Positions 35,461-45,900 are shown, numbered from the stretch's first letter. The stretch: 64,000 nucleotides of DNA from UBA7374 sp965660635 (GCA_965660635.1 CBFIAS010000003.1:1-64000); one strand, 5' to 3'. Numbers and translations are program-made. The notes: generated by a model from the letters alone, not told the origin.

Positions 35461-36150
35461 CTACTGCTCGAGCGGGAAGTCGGCGAGGAGTTCTTCGGCG
35501 GTCCAGGGAGTGCCGCGTGAACCGTAGGTCCCGGTGTAAGCCTCCATGGCCTCGACGCTGACTTCCGCAGCCTCGTTGCCCCACTCCTGGCGGATATAGG
35601 TGAGGACGCCAGCAATGTCCTTGGGCTTGAGGTTGAGTCCGTTAGGGCCGAAGGCGGGCATGTTGCCGTTGTACTTGGAGCCGGCCACAACAATAGGGCC
35701 GTTGAGTCCGTTGACGAGGATGCGGGCGAGGCGCTCCTCGCTGCCGGTCACCCATCTGGAGGCTACGAGTGTAGGGAAGGCACCGGGCACGCCCTGTCCG
35801 TTCGCCTGGTGGCACTGGGCGCACTGCGAGCGGAAGACCTTGGCACCGCGGTCGAAGAGGGAGATCTCCGGGCGTGGAGCGGCGGCCACGGACGCATCGT
35901 ATTCGGGATCGTAGACATCCCAGCGGAAATTTCCGGAATACTGGATAAAGTAGACCCCGCCCCAGAAACAGAGGGCGGCGAAGACAAAGATAAGGAAGAT
36001 GGGGACGGGGGAAAAGCCCTCGGCCGGCTCATCCTTCTCGCGCATGAGCTGGTCATGGACGTCTTGCATGTCCGTGTCCTGCATGCCGGCTTTTTCAAAG
36101 GCGGGACGGCTCTCGTGGCGCGGGGGCTGGTTGGTCTTGTCTTCGCTCAT
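35461..36150 (-). CDS. Membrane-anchored monohaem cytochrome c of the cbb3-like oxidase
   Basis: A 229-residue protein with one transmembrane helix (about 49-70) and one haem c site, CAQCH at 110-114 (FRSQCAQCHQANGQG). Methionine ligand candidates lie in NMPAFG. It occupies the place of CcoP after ccoN and ccoO, but canonical CcoP has two haem sites; only one CxxCH is present here. It likely feeds electrons to the oxidase, facing the periplasm. Its start overlaps the ccoO stop by one base (TAATG). It is the last gene of the minus-strand respiratory operon. Confidence 0.85.
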   Translation of the reverse strand: MSEDKTNQPPRHESRPAFEKAGMQDTDMQDVHDQLMREKDEPAEGFSPVPIFLIFVFAALCFWGGVYFIQYSGNFRWDVYDPEYDASVAAAPRPEISLFDRGAKVFRSQCAQCHQANGQGVPGAFPTLVASRWVTGSEERLARILVNGLNGPIVVAGSKYNGNMPAFGPNGLNLKPKDIAGVLTYIRQEWGNEAAEVSVEAMEAYTGTYGSRGTPWTAEELLADFPLEQ

Positions 36151-36809
36151 TAGTCTAGAATGGGCGCTTCAGGCAGGCTGTAGTCAACCTTCAGGCTCAA
36201 TAAATACTCGACCAGCGCGACGGCCCGGCGGGTCGGGATGACCTCCCGTCCGGGACCCGGGCTGTAGGGTGAGTCGGCGGGGATCTTGACGGCATCTGGA
36301 GAGGGCTCACCCTCGATCTCGCGCACTTCGTAGAGGAAGGGGTACGGGGGCATGATAGAGTCTTTCGAGACTGTGCGCGGATTGTAGAGATGCTGATGGT
36401 GCCACTCGCGGCCACCGTCTCCGGCGAAGCGACCGCCAACGTGCGCGAGATCGGGGCCGGTGCGCATGGTGCCGAGCAGTACGCGGTCCTGCATGATGTA
36501 GTCCCGGGCCACGGTGGCACGGAGCCCCCAGCCGCGGTCGATATCTGCGCCGTAGCCCTCGCGGCGGATCTGCTGGCTGTGGCAATAGACACAGCCCAGG
36601 TCGATGTAGACCTGCTTGCCCTGCAGGGCGAGGCCGCTCTCACGACGGGGAAAGACCGGGTCGCCCTCGATCTGCTTGCCCTCTTCGTCGAGTTCGGCGG
36701 TGGTCTGCCGGAGCGAACCGAACTGCAACTGGCTGGCAAGAATCAACCCGGTATAGGAAAAGGCGATGGTAAAGAGGATACCGCAGAAGAGCAGAGCGAT
36801 GTTTTTCAT
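36150..36809 (-). CDS. ccoO: cbb3-type oxidase monohaem subunit CcoO
   Basis: A 219-residue subunit II of a cbb3-type oxidase. An N-terminal transmembrane anchor (about 5-26) precedes a periplasmic domain with one haem c site, CVYCH at 73-77 (DLGCVYCHSQQIRREGYG). The motifs GTMRTGPDLAHVGGR and HLYNPRTVSKDSIMPPYPFL are typical of CcoO/FixO. The start codon overlaps the ccoN stop by 4 bases. Confidence 0.93.
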   Translation of the reverse strand: MKNIALLFCGILFTIAFSYTGLILASQLQFGSLRQTTAELDEEGKQIEGDPVFPRRESGLALQGKQVYIDLGCVYCHSQQIRREGYGADIDRGWGLRATVARDYIMQDRVLLGTMRTGPDLAHVGGRFAGDGGREWHHQHLYNPRTVSKDSIMPPYPFLYEVREIEGEPSPDAVKIPADSPYSPGPGREVIPTRRAVALVEYLLSLKVDYSLPEAPILD

Positions 36810-38293
36810 CGGGCGGCCTCCTCTCCAGTGGCGGGTTCAAGCAGGGTTGGCCCGCTCTTGGTGCGGACGGCACCGGCAGCGAAGAGCATCCAGAAGAAAT
36901 TCACGGCGAAGGCGATGTGGCCGACGGTGATAAGGACTCCGGAGATGGAGCGGGCCTGTAGCCAGGGCAAGGTGTTGCGCATGACCTCGAGGAAGGGGAT
37001 CTCCGGGTTGTTCATTTGCAGGCCCTGGAACCAGCCGCCGATCTGCAGGGCGAAGACCATGAGGAGAGAACCAATGGCGGTGGCCCAGAAGTGGATATGG
37101 ATGAGCCTGGCGGAGGGCCACTCGCGGTGGAGCATGCGGGGCATCATGTAGTAGAGGCCGCCAAACATGATCATGGTGAAGAAGGAATAGACGCCGTGGT
37201 GGGCGTGCCCCACGGTGAAGTGGGTGAAGTGGGTAACGAGGTTGACGTCCCGCAGGGACATGGCCGAACCGATGAGGCTGACGAGGGTGTAGTTGATTGC
37301 GCCGAAGACGACAAAACGGATGGTGGGGCTGCGCCAGCCCTCGCGGTGGAGGCCGACCACGGAGAGGTGGTGGTTGATGCCGACGACGACGACGGGCACA
37401 ACCATCATGATGGAGGCGACGATGCCGGCGGAGACGAGCCATGCCGGGACGGGGCCGCCGATGAGATGGTGGATACCGGCCCAGTTGTAGAACAGGGCGA
37501 GCGACCAGAAACCGAGGACGGAGAGATAGTACGAGTAGATGGGACGGCCTAGCACCTTAGGGATAAGGTAGTAGGCCGCGCCGAGGGCCATGGGGGTATA
37601 CCAGAGGCCAAGGGCATTATGGCCGAACCACCAGTTGACCACGGCTTGGACAACGCCTTGGGCGGGTGCCCAGAGGATCATCAGAACGGCCGCCACATAG
37701 AGCCAGGGAAACCAAAAGAGCGCGGCAAGGAAGTACCACTGGGAGACATAAACGTGGTCGCCTCGGCGGAAGCGGAAGGCAATGACTCCCCAGATGCCGA
37801 TGAGGATGTAGGAAACAGCGAGGAGCGGTGTGGCATAGGCGGGGATCTCAAGCCACTCGACGGAGGTGAGGTCACCGCGGAGGATGCCGAAAATGCCGAG
37901 GGAGAGGCCGAGGTTCCAGAAGACGCCGGCGATGAGGAGGAGGCCGCCATGGCGGATGGGGGAGCGGCAGAGCCGGGCCATGATCCAGAGGCAGAGGGCA
38001 TAGATGGCGTTGTTGCCCCAGCCCAGGCCGACGGCGTTGAGGTGGGCGGAGCGGACGCGGCCGAAGGTGGCTGCCTCGAAGCCGGCCAGGAACTCGGGGT
38101 TGTGCATCTTGATCGCTGCGATCAGCGCGAAGACTGTGCCGAGGAGCAGCCAGAGCACGGCAGAGACCGTGAAGAAGAGGGACGCCGAGCGGATGGAGAA
38201 GTCGATCTCGCTCAACTCGGCGCGGATGGAGGCATCTTCCGTGCTGTACGGATGGGCTGCTAGCCGGGCCGGGGCTGTGGCGGAATCGTTCAT
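36806..38293 (-). CDS. ccoN: cbb3-type cytochrome oxidase catalytic subunit CcoN
   Basis: A 495-residue haem-copper oxidase subunit I with about 12 transmembrane helices. Low-spin haem ligands are in SAHLNAVGLGWG and GHAHHG; the CuB site has WWFGHNALG and the HH pair in WAGIHHLIG. GRPIYSYYLS holds the tyrosine that in cbb3 oxidases is cross-linked to a His. GHN replaces the HPEVY motif of aa3 oxidases, marking it as C-family. ATG at 38293 (MNDSATAPAR) is chosen; an upstream codon would add 17 residues. It should reduce oxygen at the end of the chain. 100 bases separate it from ccoS. Confidence 0.94.
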   Translation of the reverse strand: MNDSATAPARLAAHPYSTEDASIRAELSEIDFSIRSASLFFTVSAVLWLLLGTVFALIAAIKMHNPEFLAGFEAATFGRVRSAHLNAVGLGWGNNAIYALCLWIMARLCRSPIRHGGLLLIAGVFWNLGLSLGIFGILRGDLTSVEWLEIPAYATPLLAVSYILIGIWGVIAFRFRRGDHVYVSQWYFLAALFWFPWLYVAAVLMILWAPAQGVVQAVVNWWFGHNALGLWYTPMALGAAYYLIPKVLGRPIYSYYLSVLGFWSLALFYNWAGIHHLIGGPVPAWLVSAGIVASIMMVVPVVVVGINHHLSVVGLHREGWRSPTIRFVVFGAINYTLVSLIGSAMSLRDVNLVTHFTHFTVGHAHHGVYSFFTMIMFGGLYYMMPRMLHREWPSARLIHIHFWATAIGSLLMVFALQIGGWFQGLQMNNPEIPFLEVMRNTLPWLQARSISGVLITVGHIAFAVNFFWMLFAAGAVRTKSGPTLLEPATGEEAAR

Positions 38294-38393
38294 CAGTTCT
38301 GTTACGTTGCTAGCTGAGGATGATCCGGGAGGCCGGGGAAACAATAGGTTAGTCCCGGGCGGGCTGAATCATTATCTTTGGTTATAAATTGCT

Positions 38394-38609
38394 TCAGTTG
38401 GGTTTATGCAATGTAGATTTTCCGTTGGGAAAATGGTCGGAAATCTCGCCTTCTGGCTCCTCGTCGGTGAAGATGACCCGGGCCTGCTGGTCGAAGTCCT
38501 TGAGTTGCCCCTTGCGGGCGGACCAATAGAACATGGCGATGGCCACGCCGAAGAAAAAGATCGCGAGCAACAGCAGGGGCAGCAGCGAAAGGTAATTTTC
38601 CACAGACAT
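38394..38609 (-). CDS. ccoS: cbb3-type oxidase assembly protein CcoS
   Basis: A 71-residue single-pass membrane protein starting at 38609 (MSVENYLSLLPLL). One helix spans about residues 7-28, and the motif WSARKGQLKDFDQQARVIFTDEE matches the WAVKSGQYDDLEGPAHRILFDDE pattern of CcoS, which is needed to load cofactors into cbb3 oxidase. The tail is longer than usual. It lies upstream of ccoN, which fits this role. Longer readings of this frame run into the next gene and are low-complexity. Confidence 0.8.
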   Translation of the reverse strand: MSVENYLSLLPLLLLAIFFFGVAIAMFYWSARKGQLKDFDQQARVIFTDEEPEGEISDHFPNGKSTLHKPN

Positions 38610-38625
38610 GGCAGGGAGGGGAGAA

Positions 38626-38934
38626 CTACTCCGCGGGTTGGGCGGCCCCCTTGCCGCGGTAGTCTTGCACGACTGCATCCATGGCAATGTCAACCGGGAT
38701 GCGGACGATGCCTTTCTCCGCGTTGACCACTGCGTAGGACTCAAGCTTGGCCTTGCCTGCTGCGCGGGCCTCGTCGGCCTTGATCTGGCGCTGCTCCTTG
38801 ACCGCCTGGTCTGCCGGGTCGGCCTGCTGCGGCAGGTAGGCGACAAAAGCGATCAGGGCAAAAGAGGCGATGGCCCCGAGGCAACCGAGGAAGGTGTACA
38901 GCTGGTTCGCAGAAGATGGTTCTTTTTTGGACAT
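38626..38934 (-). CDS. Small membrane protein between actF and ccoS
   Basis: A 102-residue protein, 6 bases after actF and 16 before ccoS. One transmembrane helix (about residues 13-34) is followed by a charged, helical stretch and the motif GIVRIPVDIAMDAVVQDY, a pattern I recall from small proteins in verrucomicrobial oxidase operons. It has no haem site. It may be an accessory subunit of ACIII or the oxidase, or an assembly factor. The family name is not known to me. Confidence 0.7.
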   Translation of the reverse strand: MSKKEPSSANQLYTFLGCLGAIASFALIAFVAYLPQQADPADQAVKEQRQIKADEARAAGKAKLESYAVVNAEKGIVRIPVDIAMDAVVQDYRGKGAAQPAE

Positions 38935-38940
38935 CCTGAA

Positions 38941-40215
38941 TTACTCCACGTAGTTAAGGGACTTAACGATGTTGGGATCGCGCACGGGGATGGGCTCGGC
39001 CTTCTTCGTGCTGTTGCAGAAGGCCCAGACGCAAAGGCCACCGACGCCGATCACAGCGGCGATGTCAAAGACGGAGACGGAGAACTGGCGCACGATGTAT
39101 CCGGCGCCATGGCTATCGGGATCAGCGAGCTTGCCGGGGACGATGTTCCAGTAGAGGTCGAGCAGGTGGAAGCCGAGGATCCAGCTGGCAATGGCAATGG
39201 AGCGCCAGGCCACGACCTTGGTCTTGTACCAGAGAAGGATGAGGAAGGGCGCGAGGAAATGGCCGAAGATCAGGCCCATGCTGACCCACCACCAGCTGTT
39301 CAGCTCTCCGGTGAAATTCTTCTCCCGGATGTTGTACCAGAAGGTTTCCTCCGGGATGTTGGCGTTGTAGATGAGGAAGTACTGGGAGAAACTGATGTAG
39401 GCCCAGAAGATGGTGAAAGTAAGCATGAGGCAGCCGATGTCGTAGCGGTGCGCCTGCTTGAGGATGCCCTTGAGGTAGCCCTTGGCAGCTAGGACAATAC
39501 AAAGGATGATGAGGGCGCTGAGGGCAGCCCGCATGGAGGCGGCGAAGAACCAGACCCCGTACATGGTGGAGAACCAGTGGTACTCAAGCGACTTGAACCA
39601 GTCGATGGCGCCGACTGTGGCGAAGACCGCGCAGAGGAAGAGACCTGCGCTGGAGAGCCGCCGGGCAAGGTGGGTATTGTTGATGTCTCCGGTCTTGTCG
39701 GTATCAAAGGAGAGCTTGCGCAGCAGGTAGGCGATGCCGATGAAAACGGCGAAGACCAGGACCGAGCGAATGACAAAGAAGCCGTGGCTTAGGTAGGGGG
39801 ACTTCCACTGGTAGATGGGATCCTCGCCGACAGTGCCGTGGCCGGCCAGTTGGTTGGCGCCGTCAAGCCACTTCCAGAGGAGCCCGGCATGATCCTCGCT
39901 GAAGGTGACGGCCAGAAGCGGAAGGAAGAGGACAAAAAGAACGGGGAAGGCGGCAAAGGCGTGCTCGCACTGGCGGCGGATAATGGTCGGCCAGCGGGCG
40001 TGGAAGACGTACCAGATCTGCGTGAGGAAGAGCATGCCAACGGCGATGGAGAGCCAGAAGGCAATGCCGATAAGCCAGCTCATGAGCGGCCGGGCATCGC
40101 CGCTGCTGTAGCCTTGGTAGAACCCGAATGCGGCGATGGCGAGGCCGAGAAGACCGACGACCAGGGCGATGCCGGCGGTCCGGTTGATGGCGGCGTTGTT
40201 GGCGTCCGAACTCAT
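38941..40215 (-). CDS. actF: Alternative Complex III membrane subunit ActF
   Basis: A 424-residue integral membrane protein with about 10 transmembrane helices, matching the quinol:cytochrome c oxidoreductase subunit ActF, a partial paralogue of the NrfD-like ActC. Recognisable stretches are ARWPTIIRRQCEHAF, EHAGLLWKW-like helices (EDHAGLLWKWLDG), and SQYFLIYNANIPEETFWY. It follows actE's start by 3 bases. No haem sites are expected. In known ACIII it contributes to the membrane core. Confidence 0.92.
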   Translation of the reverse strand: MSSDANNAAINRTAGIALVVGLLGLAIAAFGFYQGYSSGDARPLMSWLIGIAFWLSIAVGMLFLTQIWYVFHARWPTIIRRQCEHAFAAFPVLFVLFLPLLAVTFSEDHAGLLWKWLDGANQLAGHGTVGEDPIYQWKSPYLSHGFFVIRSVLVFAVFIGIAYLLRKLSFDTDKTGDINNTHLARRLSSAGLFLCAVFATVGAIDWFKSLEYHWFSTMYGVWFFAASMRAALSALIILCIVLAAKGYLKGILKQAHRYDIGCLMLTFTIFWAYISFSQYFLIYNANIPEETFWYNIREKNFTGELNSWWWVSMGLIFGHFLAPFLILLWYKTKVVAWRSIAIASWILGFHLLDLYWNIVPGKLADPDSHGAGYIVRQFSVSVFDIAAVIGVGGLCVWAFCNSTKKAEPIPVRDPNIVKSLNYVE

Positions 40216-40218
40216 GGC

Positions 40219-40872
40219 TTACAGTCCTAGCTCCTTGCGTTGCGCATCCGGCAGGCGGTCGGCCGGTGCATATTGGGAAAGCTGGAGCGCGCGCATGTAG
40301 AGCACGATGGCCCAGCGCTCCTCCGGGGTGATGCGGTCCTTCAGGCCGTACATCAGGCCCTTTCCGTTGGAAATGATCTCATAGAGGTAGCCGTCTGTCT
40401 CCCCCCGCAGGCGGTCGTCGTGGTAGCTGGCAGCGAGCACGCCGTAGGGCTTGGTCACGCCGTTGCCGTCACCCGCCGCCCCGTGGCAGGCAGTGCAGAA
40501 GATGTCGTACTTCTTACGCCCGAGCTGCATCAACTCGTTGCTTGCGGGCACGGGCATCGTCTTAACGAAGCTGCCGTCGGGATTCTTGCCGGTCCGGTAG
40601 GCGATATCGGATTTGCCGAGAGAGGCGTAACCGGGAGAGAAGACTTCCTGCTGGTTGTGGTAGTTGCCACGTGCCACGGTGTTGGCGGGCACGGGGCGGT
40701 CGTTGCGGGCGTCTTCAAAGAAACTGTTGGCAGCCTGGGGCTTGTACTTGGCCTGGCGGTCCATGTCGGGGAAGACCTCGATCGGCGTCTTGCGCGAGAG
40801 GGAACCGCGGAAGCCAAGGATCGACACGGTGGCGACTATGGCAAAGGCGTAAATGATCAGGAAAATGCGCAT
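40219..40872 (-). CDS. actE: Alternative Complex III monohaem cytochrome ActE
   Basis: A 217-residue protein with an N-terminal helix (about 3-20) and one haem c site, CTACH at 126-130 (FCTACHGAAGDGNG). FSPGYASLGKSDIAYRTG and KDRITPEERWAIVLYMRALQ are typical of this subunit. In ACIII it is a periplasmic electron carrier beside ActA. It lies 9 bases after actD's start codon region and 3 before actF. Confidence 0.92.
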   Translation of the reverse strand: MRIFLIIYAFAIVATVSILGFRGSLSRKTPIEVFPDMDRQAKYKPQAANSFFEDARNDRPVPANTVARGNYHNQQEVFSPGYASLGKSDIAYRTGKNPDGSFVKTMPVPASNELMQLGRKKYDIFCTACHGAAGDGNGVTKPYGVLAASYHDDRLRGETDGYLYEIISNGKGLMYGLKDRITPEERWAIVLYMRALQLSQYAPADRLPDAQRKELGL

Positions 40873-40881
40873 GGCTGTAGT

Positions 40882-41421
40882 CTAGGCGTGAACCTCCTCG
40901 ATGTCGGCGCCCCCGATCTCCTCGAGGAAGCGGCGGGTGGCCTGCGGGTCGTATTTCGGGTCGCGCGACTCGATGGCGATGACCAGGCGGTCGCCGGAGA
41001 CTTCCAGGAACCGCTCGCTGTTGAATAGCGGATTGTAATGCTGGGGCAGCAGGTTGGTGATGAACATGCCGCCAAGTGTGCCGAAGGCGGACAACAGGAT
41101 GGTCAGCTCGTACATCACGGGGAAGGGAAAGACCGGGCTGAAGAAGGGCTTGCCGCCGACGATCAGCGGATAGTCAAAGCTGTTCATGTACCAGACCATG
41201 AGGGTGCCGATTATGAAGCCGGTGAGCCCGCCGCAGAAGGTGAATATGGGAACCTTGGAGCGGGGCTGGCCCTGGGCCTCCGGCATGCCGTGGACAGGGA
41301 AGGAGGAAAAGGTGTCCCACTTCTTGTAACCGGCGTCGCGCACCTTCTCGGCAGCGTGGAAGAGCGCGGGCGTGTCCTTGAAGGATGCGATCAATCCGTG
41401 GATCTGTTCAGACTGGGCCAT
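40882..41421 (-). CDS. actD: Alternative Complex III subunit ActD
   Basis: A 179-residue DUF3341-type protein with two transmembrane helices (about 60-80 and 101-122). GLIASFKDTPALFHAAEKVRDAGYKKWDTFSSFPVHGM is the family signature, and ERFLEVSGDRLVIAIESRDPKYD ends the domain. Its start codon overlaps the actC stop by one base (TAATG). It has no cofactor sites and is thought to be a structural membrane subunit. Confidence 0.93.
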   Translation of the reverse strand: MAQSEQIHGLIASFKDTPALFHAAEKVRDAGYKKWDTFSSFPVHGMPEAQGQPRSKVPIFTFCGGLTGFIIGTLMVWYMNSFDYPLIVGGKPFFSPVFPFPVMYELTILLSAFGTLGGMFITNLLPQHYNPLFNSERFLEVSGDRLVIAIESRDPKYDPQATRRFLEEIGGADIEEVHA

Positions 41422-42920
41422 TAGTGGGATCCTCCTTTCGCGTCATCGTGGTGGCCGTGCGGATCGGCCTGTGGCATGACGAACTTGACTTCAGCGATGG
41501 GCATGAGCGGAAGGAAGCGCAGGAACAAGAGGAAGAGCACGCTGAACAGTCCGAAGGTGCCGAAGAAAGTGAAGATATCGACGATGGTGGGCGCGTAGTA
41601 GCCCCAGGAACTGGGCAGGAAGTCGTTGGCCAGGGAGGTCACTGTGATGACGAAGCGCTCGAACCACATGCCGACATTGATCAGGATGGACATGACCCAG
41701 ACGAGGGCGGCGTTTTTACGCACCGCGCTGAACCAGAAGAGCTGCGGGGTGAAAACGTTGCAACTGAACATCATGAGGTAGGCCCACCAGTACTGCCCGA
41801 AGGCGCGGTTGATGAAGGCGTAGCTCTCGTACGGGTTGGCGCCGTACCAGGCGATGAAGAACTCCATGATGTAGGCGTAGCCGACGATCGATCCGGTACC
41901 GAGGCAGATCTTGCACATGTTGTCGATGTGCCGCTGGGTGATCAGGTCGTGGAGGCCGTAGATGGCGCGGAGCGGGAGCATCAGGGTGAGCACCATGCCG
42001 AAGCCGGAGAAGATCGCCCCGGCCACGAAGTAGGGGGGGAAGATCGTGGTGTGCCAGCCGGGGAGCTGGGCGGCGGCGAAGTCAAACGAAACGATGGTGT
42101 GAACGGAAAGCACCAGCGGGGTGGAGAGGCCAGCGAGGATGAGGTAGGCCATCTCGTAATTGCGCCAGTGGTTGCCAGCATTGCGCCAGCCCATGGCGAA
42201 GACGCCGTAGAAATACTTGCGGAAGACATCCATGCCCCGGGCCAGGGCGCCAGCCCCCTCGTAAAGACCGCCCTGCAGGCGCTGCACCGCGCGGTCGCGC
42301 AGCACGCCGAGATCGGGGATCATGCCCATGTACCAGAAGAGGACGGAGACCGTGCCGTAGGTCGAGACGGCGAAGACGTCCCACTCCAGCGGCGAGCGGA
42401 ACTGCGGCCAGATGACGTTGGCATTGGGCAGGGGGAAGAGCCACCAGGCAAACCAGACGCGGCCGACGTGGAAGAGCGGGAAGATACCGGCGCAGACCAC
42501 GGCAAAAATGGTCATGGCCTCGGCAGCGCGGTTGATCGAGGTGCGCCAGCCCTGCTTGAGCAGGCAGAGCACCGCGGAGATGAGCGTACCGGCGTGGCCG
42601 ATGCCGATCCAGAAAACGAAATTGACGATGGCCCAGCCCCAGTTGATCGGGTTGGCCAAGCCCCATACGCCGACGCCCGTGCTGACCAGCCAGGCCAGGC
42701 CGAGTCCGGTGAAGGCGGCAGTGAGGAGCGCGACCGCCATGCAGACCCACCACCAGAGTGGCGTCGGGGTCTCGACGATGCGGCAGATCTTGTCCGTCAC
42801 CCAGTTGAAGTCGCGGTTGTTCGCGACCAGCGGCTGCTCCACAAGCTCCGCAGGCTGCACCTTGGCAAGCAAGGCGGCCTGCGCCGGATCCGTTGGGCTA
42901 TTCTCAGTGATCGTGGCCAT
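41421..42920 (-). CDS. actC: Alternative Complex III quinol-binding membrane subunit ActC
   Basis: A 499-residue NrfD/PsrC-like membrane protein with about 10 helices, the subunit thought to hold the quinol site in ACIII. GIGHAGTLISAVLCLL and WRTSINRAAEAMTIFAV are the conserved signature. ATG at 42920 (MATITENSPTDPAQ) is chosen because the family pattern starts soon after; it overlaps the end of actB by 17 bases. The C terminus is His/Asp-rich. Confidence 0.94.
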   Translation of the reverse strand: MATITENSPTDPAQAALLAKVQPAELVEQPLVANNRDFNWVTDKICRIVETPTPLWWWVCMAVALLTAAFTGLGLAWLVSTGVGVWGLANPINWGWAIVNFVFWIGIGHAGTLISAVLCLLKQGWRTSINRAAEAMTIFAVVCAGIFPLFHVGRVWFAWWLFPLPNANVIWPQFRSPLEWDVFAVSTYGTVSVLFWYMGMIPDLGVLRDRAVQRLQGGLYEGAGALARGMDVFRKYFYGVFAMGWRNAGNHWRNYEMAYLILAGLSTPLVLSVHTIVSFDFAAAQLPGWHTTIFPPYFVAGAIFSGFGMVLTLMLPLRAIYGLHDLITQRHIDNMCKICLGTGSIVGYAYIMEFFIAWYGANPYESYAFINRAFGQYWWAYLMMFSCNVFTPQLFWFSAVRKNAALVWVMSILINVGMWFERFVITVTSLANDFLPSSWGYYAPTIVDIFTFFGTFGLFSVLFLLFLRFLPLMPIAEVKFVMPQADPHGHHDDAKGGSH

Positions 42921-45900
42921 GGTCGTGGGAATCGCTGTGAGACTTGGAATGCCCGGCGCTGTTGCCGTAGCGCTTCTTGTACTGGGCGTAGGCAAAAGGC
43001 TTCTCGTAGTAGTCGGGCATGCGCTTGTTCGGGTTGCGCAGGCGGGCGAGGTAAGTGGTTCGCGGGCGGTTGTTGAGGTAGCCGAGCACGGAGTAGTTTC
43101 GGTCGCTGGACTTCACCTTGGAGACTTCGGTGTCCGGATCGGCAATATCGCCAAAGGTGATGGCATCAGTCGGGCAGACCTGCTGGCAGGCGGTCTTGAT
43201 CGCACCGTCCTTCACCGCGATGTCAGAGGAAGCACCAGCCAGGCGCTTCTGCTCGATCTTGGCGGCCTCGATGCGCTGGGTGCAGAAGGTGCACTTCTCC
43301 ATGACCCCGCGCATGCGGACGGTCACGTTTGGGTTCTTCTGCATCTTCTCCAACTCGGGCTCGTCAACTGCTCCGAAGGGACCCTTGTAGAATTCCCCGA
43401 TCTGGCGCTTGTTCCAATCAAAGAAGTTGAAGCGGCGCACCTTGTAGGCGCAGTTGTTCGCGCAATAGCGGGTACCAACGCAGCGGTTGTAGGCCATGAC
43501 ATTGAGGCCCTGCTTGTCGTGGACGGTGGCGTTGACCGGGCAGACGCTCTCGCAGGGCGCGTTTTCGCAGTGCTGGCAGAGCATGCCCATGAATGAGACC
43601 TGCACGTCCTCGGGCACCTCAGTCTGGTCGTAGTCGGGCGCGGAGAAGTAGCGGTCAAGGCGCATCCAGTGCATCTCGCGTCCGCGCAAAACCTGGTCTT
43701 TCCCGACGATGGGGATGTTGTTCTCGCTCTGGCAGGCGACCACGCAGGCGGAACAGCCGAAACAGGAGTTCAAGTCAATAGCCATGCCCCATTGCTGGGT
43801 CTTGGGGAACTTGTCCTCGTTGCCCTTCCAGACTTTCACGTTGGGGTCTGGATCGGCAAAGGTCGGATGCTCGTAGGCGGAGTTGCCACGGTAATTGTAC
43901 TGCGACTTTTCCTGCAAGGATTTCTTGTCGTCCTTGCCGTAGTTGGCGGGAGCGTGGGACTCAACGCCCATCTTTTCAGCGAAATCCGGGTGCTTGGAAT
44001 AGTACGCGGCGTTGGCCTCGCGGATGATGGCGCGGCCCTCCATCGACCAGTGCTCCTGGGTGTTGGCCAGCAGGTAGGTCTCGCTTGTCAACTTGAGCTT
44101 TGCCCCGGTAGCGTATCCCGCGGCATTGCTTCCGCGCAACGGATAGTAGTCGAAGCCGACTCCGCTGCCCACACGGCCGGAGCGCGTGCGGCCAAGGCCG
44201 AGAGGAAGTTCCACTGTGTAGTTGGCCAGGCCGGGCTGCACGTGGACCGGTGCCTTCACGGTGCGGCCACCGAGGGTCAATTCAGCCATCACGGCCACTT
44301 CCTTGCCCTTGTCGAATTCCGCCTTGTTCAACTGCTGGGTGCCCTTGGCAGCCTCGAAGAATTCACTCGAGCCATTCATTGGCTTGCTTGCCGGGAAAAT
44401 CGCGATGCCGGACTCGGCCTCCAGTTCCTTGGCCAGCCGCGGGCTGATGAGAATCGGGTTGTCCCAGGTCAACTTGGTCATCGGATCCGGGCACTCCATC
44501 ATCCAGCCGTTGTTGGCGTAGCGGCCGTCACCGGCATGTGAGCTGGGCTTGAAACGGACCTCGAGGCTGGCGGCACTCGGCGAAGCAGCCGGTGCAGGGG
44601 CAGAGGCGATGAGCGATTGCACGGCAGCAGCATTGACGGTGCCGGCAACAGCCGGTGATTCGCTGCCCTGGAGCAGGCCTTCGGAGAGAAACTTGTTGAA
44701 ATCCTTGCCCCCGAGCTTCTGGAAGGTGCTTTGCACAATGGCGTGCGGGCCAGTCTGCGAGTTGCCAGCCAGGCGGGCCAGCACCTCCAGTTCATTGAAG
44801 GTCTGGAAGAGCGGCTCGATCATCGGCTGCACCGGCACGAGAGTGCCATCGAGGGTGCGGCCATCGCCCCATGTCTCCAGGTAATGGGAGCGCGCGATAA
44901 AGAGCTGGCTCTGGCCGGCGGTCTCGTTGTCGCTGGCCCCAAGATATAAGGATTGCGCGGCCTTGCCCTGCGCGGTCGACCAGTCGAGGTCGGCAGGAGC
45001 GTCGAAGACCGGGTTGCCGCCAAGGATGCAAAGCGTCTGCACCGAGCCGGAGTTGAGCTTTGCCACCGCAGCCTCAATGCCGTTGGCCATTTCCGGAACG
45101 GTAACGTAGCGGACGGGTGCCTGCAGCGCCTCGTTCAAAGCGATTACCACAGCGTGAACTTCAACCGGCAGGTGCTCGCCAGCGACGATCAGCGACTTGC
45201 CCGGGTTCTCCACCAGGTCTTGGGCGCACTCATCGACCCAGCGTTGGTCAAGGTTCGCCGAGGCAGCTTGTTTCTTGAGGCTTGCGGCCAGCGGACCGCC
45301 GGTCTGCTTGCGCTGGAAAACGGCCAAGGCAAGCGCGGCGGCGAAGGCCGGGACTTCCGAGGAAGCCAGACGCAGCCGGTGGTCGGCGGCAGAGCCTGTC
45401 GCAGTCAATGTGCTCTCCACGCAGTAGAGGCGGCTCATCTTCCCGGCATCCTTCGCGTCCTTGACCTTCCGGGTCTTGGCAAAACTGCGGACGCTGGACA
45501 GGTGCCCCTCACCGCAAGCAAGGAAGTCGGCATCAAGAGATAAGACGCGGCGGGCAGAAGAATAGTCCGGCAAGGCGCGTAGCGGCTGGCCAAAGATCTT
45601 CGCGGCGGCCTTCTCGGAGGCAGTCTCGTCAATTGGCGTGTACTCCGCCCAGGTCGCTTTAGGGAAGGCTTCCTTGATTTGACGCACCAGACGGGCCCGG
45701 CTCGGGGAGGTGCTTGGCTCGGCCAGGAAAAGCAGTCCCGCGCCCCCGTCAGCGAGGTGCTTTTCACGGATGGCGTCCAGGCGGTCGCGCACGGCCGCCG
45801 GGGAAAGTGAAGCGCCGGAGTCGTTGCTCTTCTTCGCACGATCCGGGTCGTAAAGGTCGAGCACACTGGCCTGGGTATGTGAAGTCGTGCCGCCGCCATA

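Noticed and set aside
38610..38846. Longer N terminus for CcoS
   Set aside because: The extension overlaps the 102-residue membrane protein gene and has a basic, low-complexity translation unlike any CcoS.
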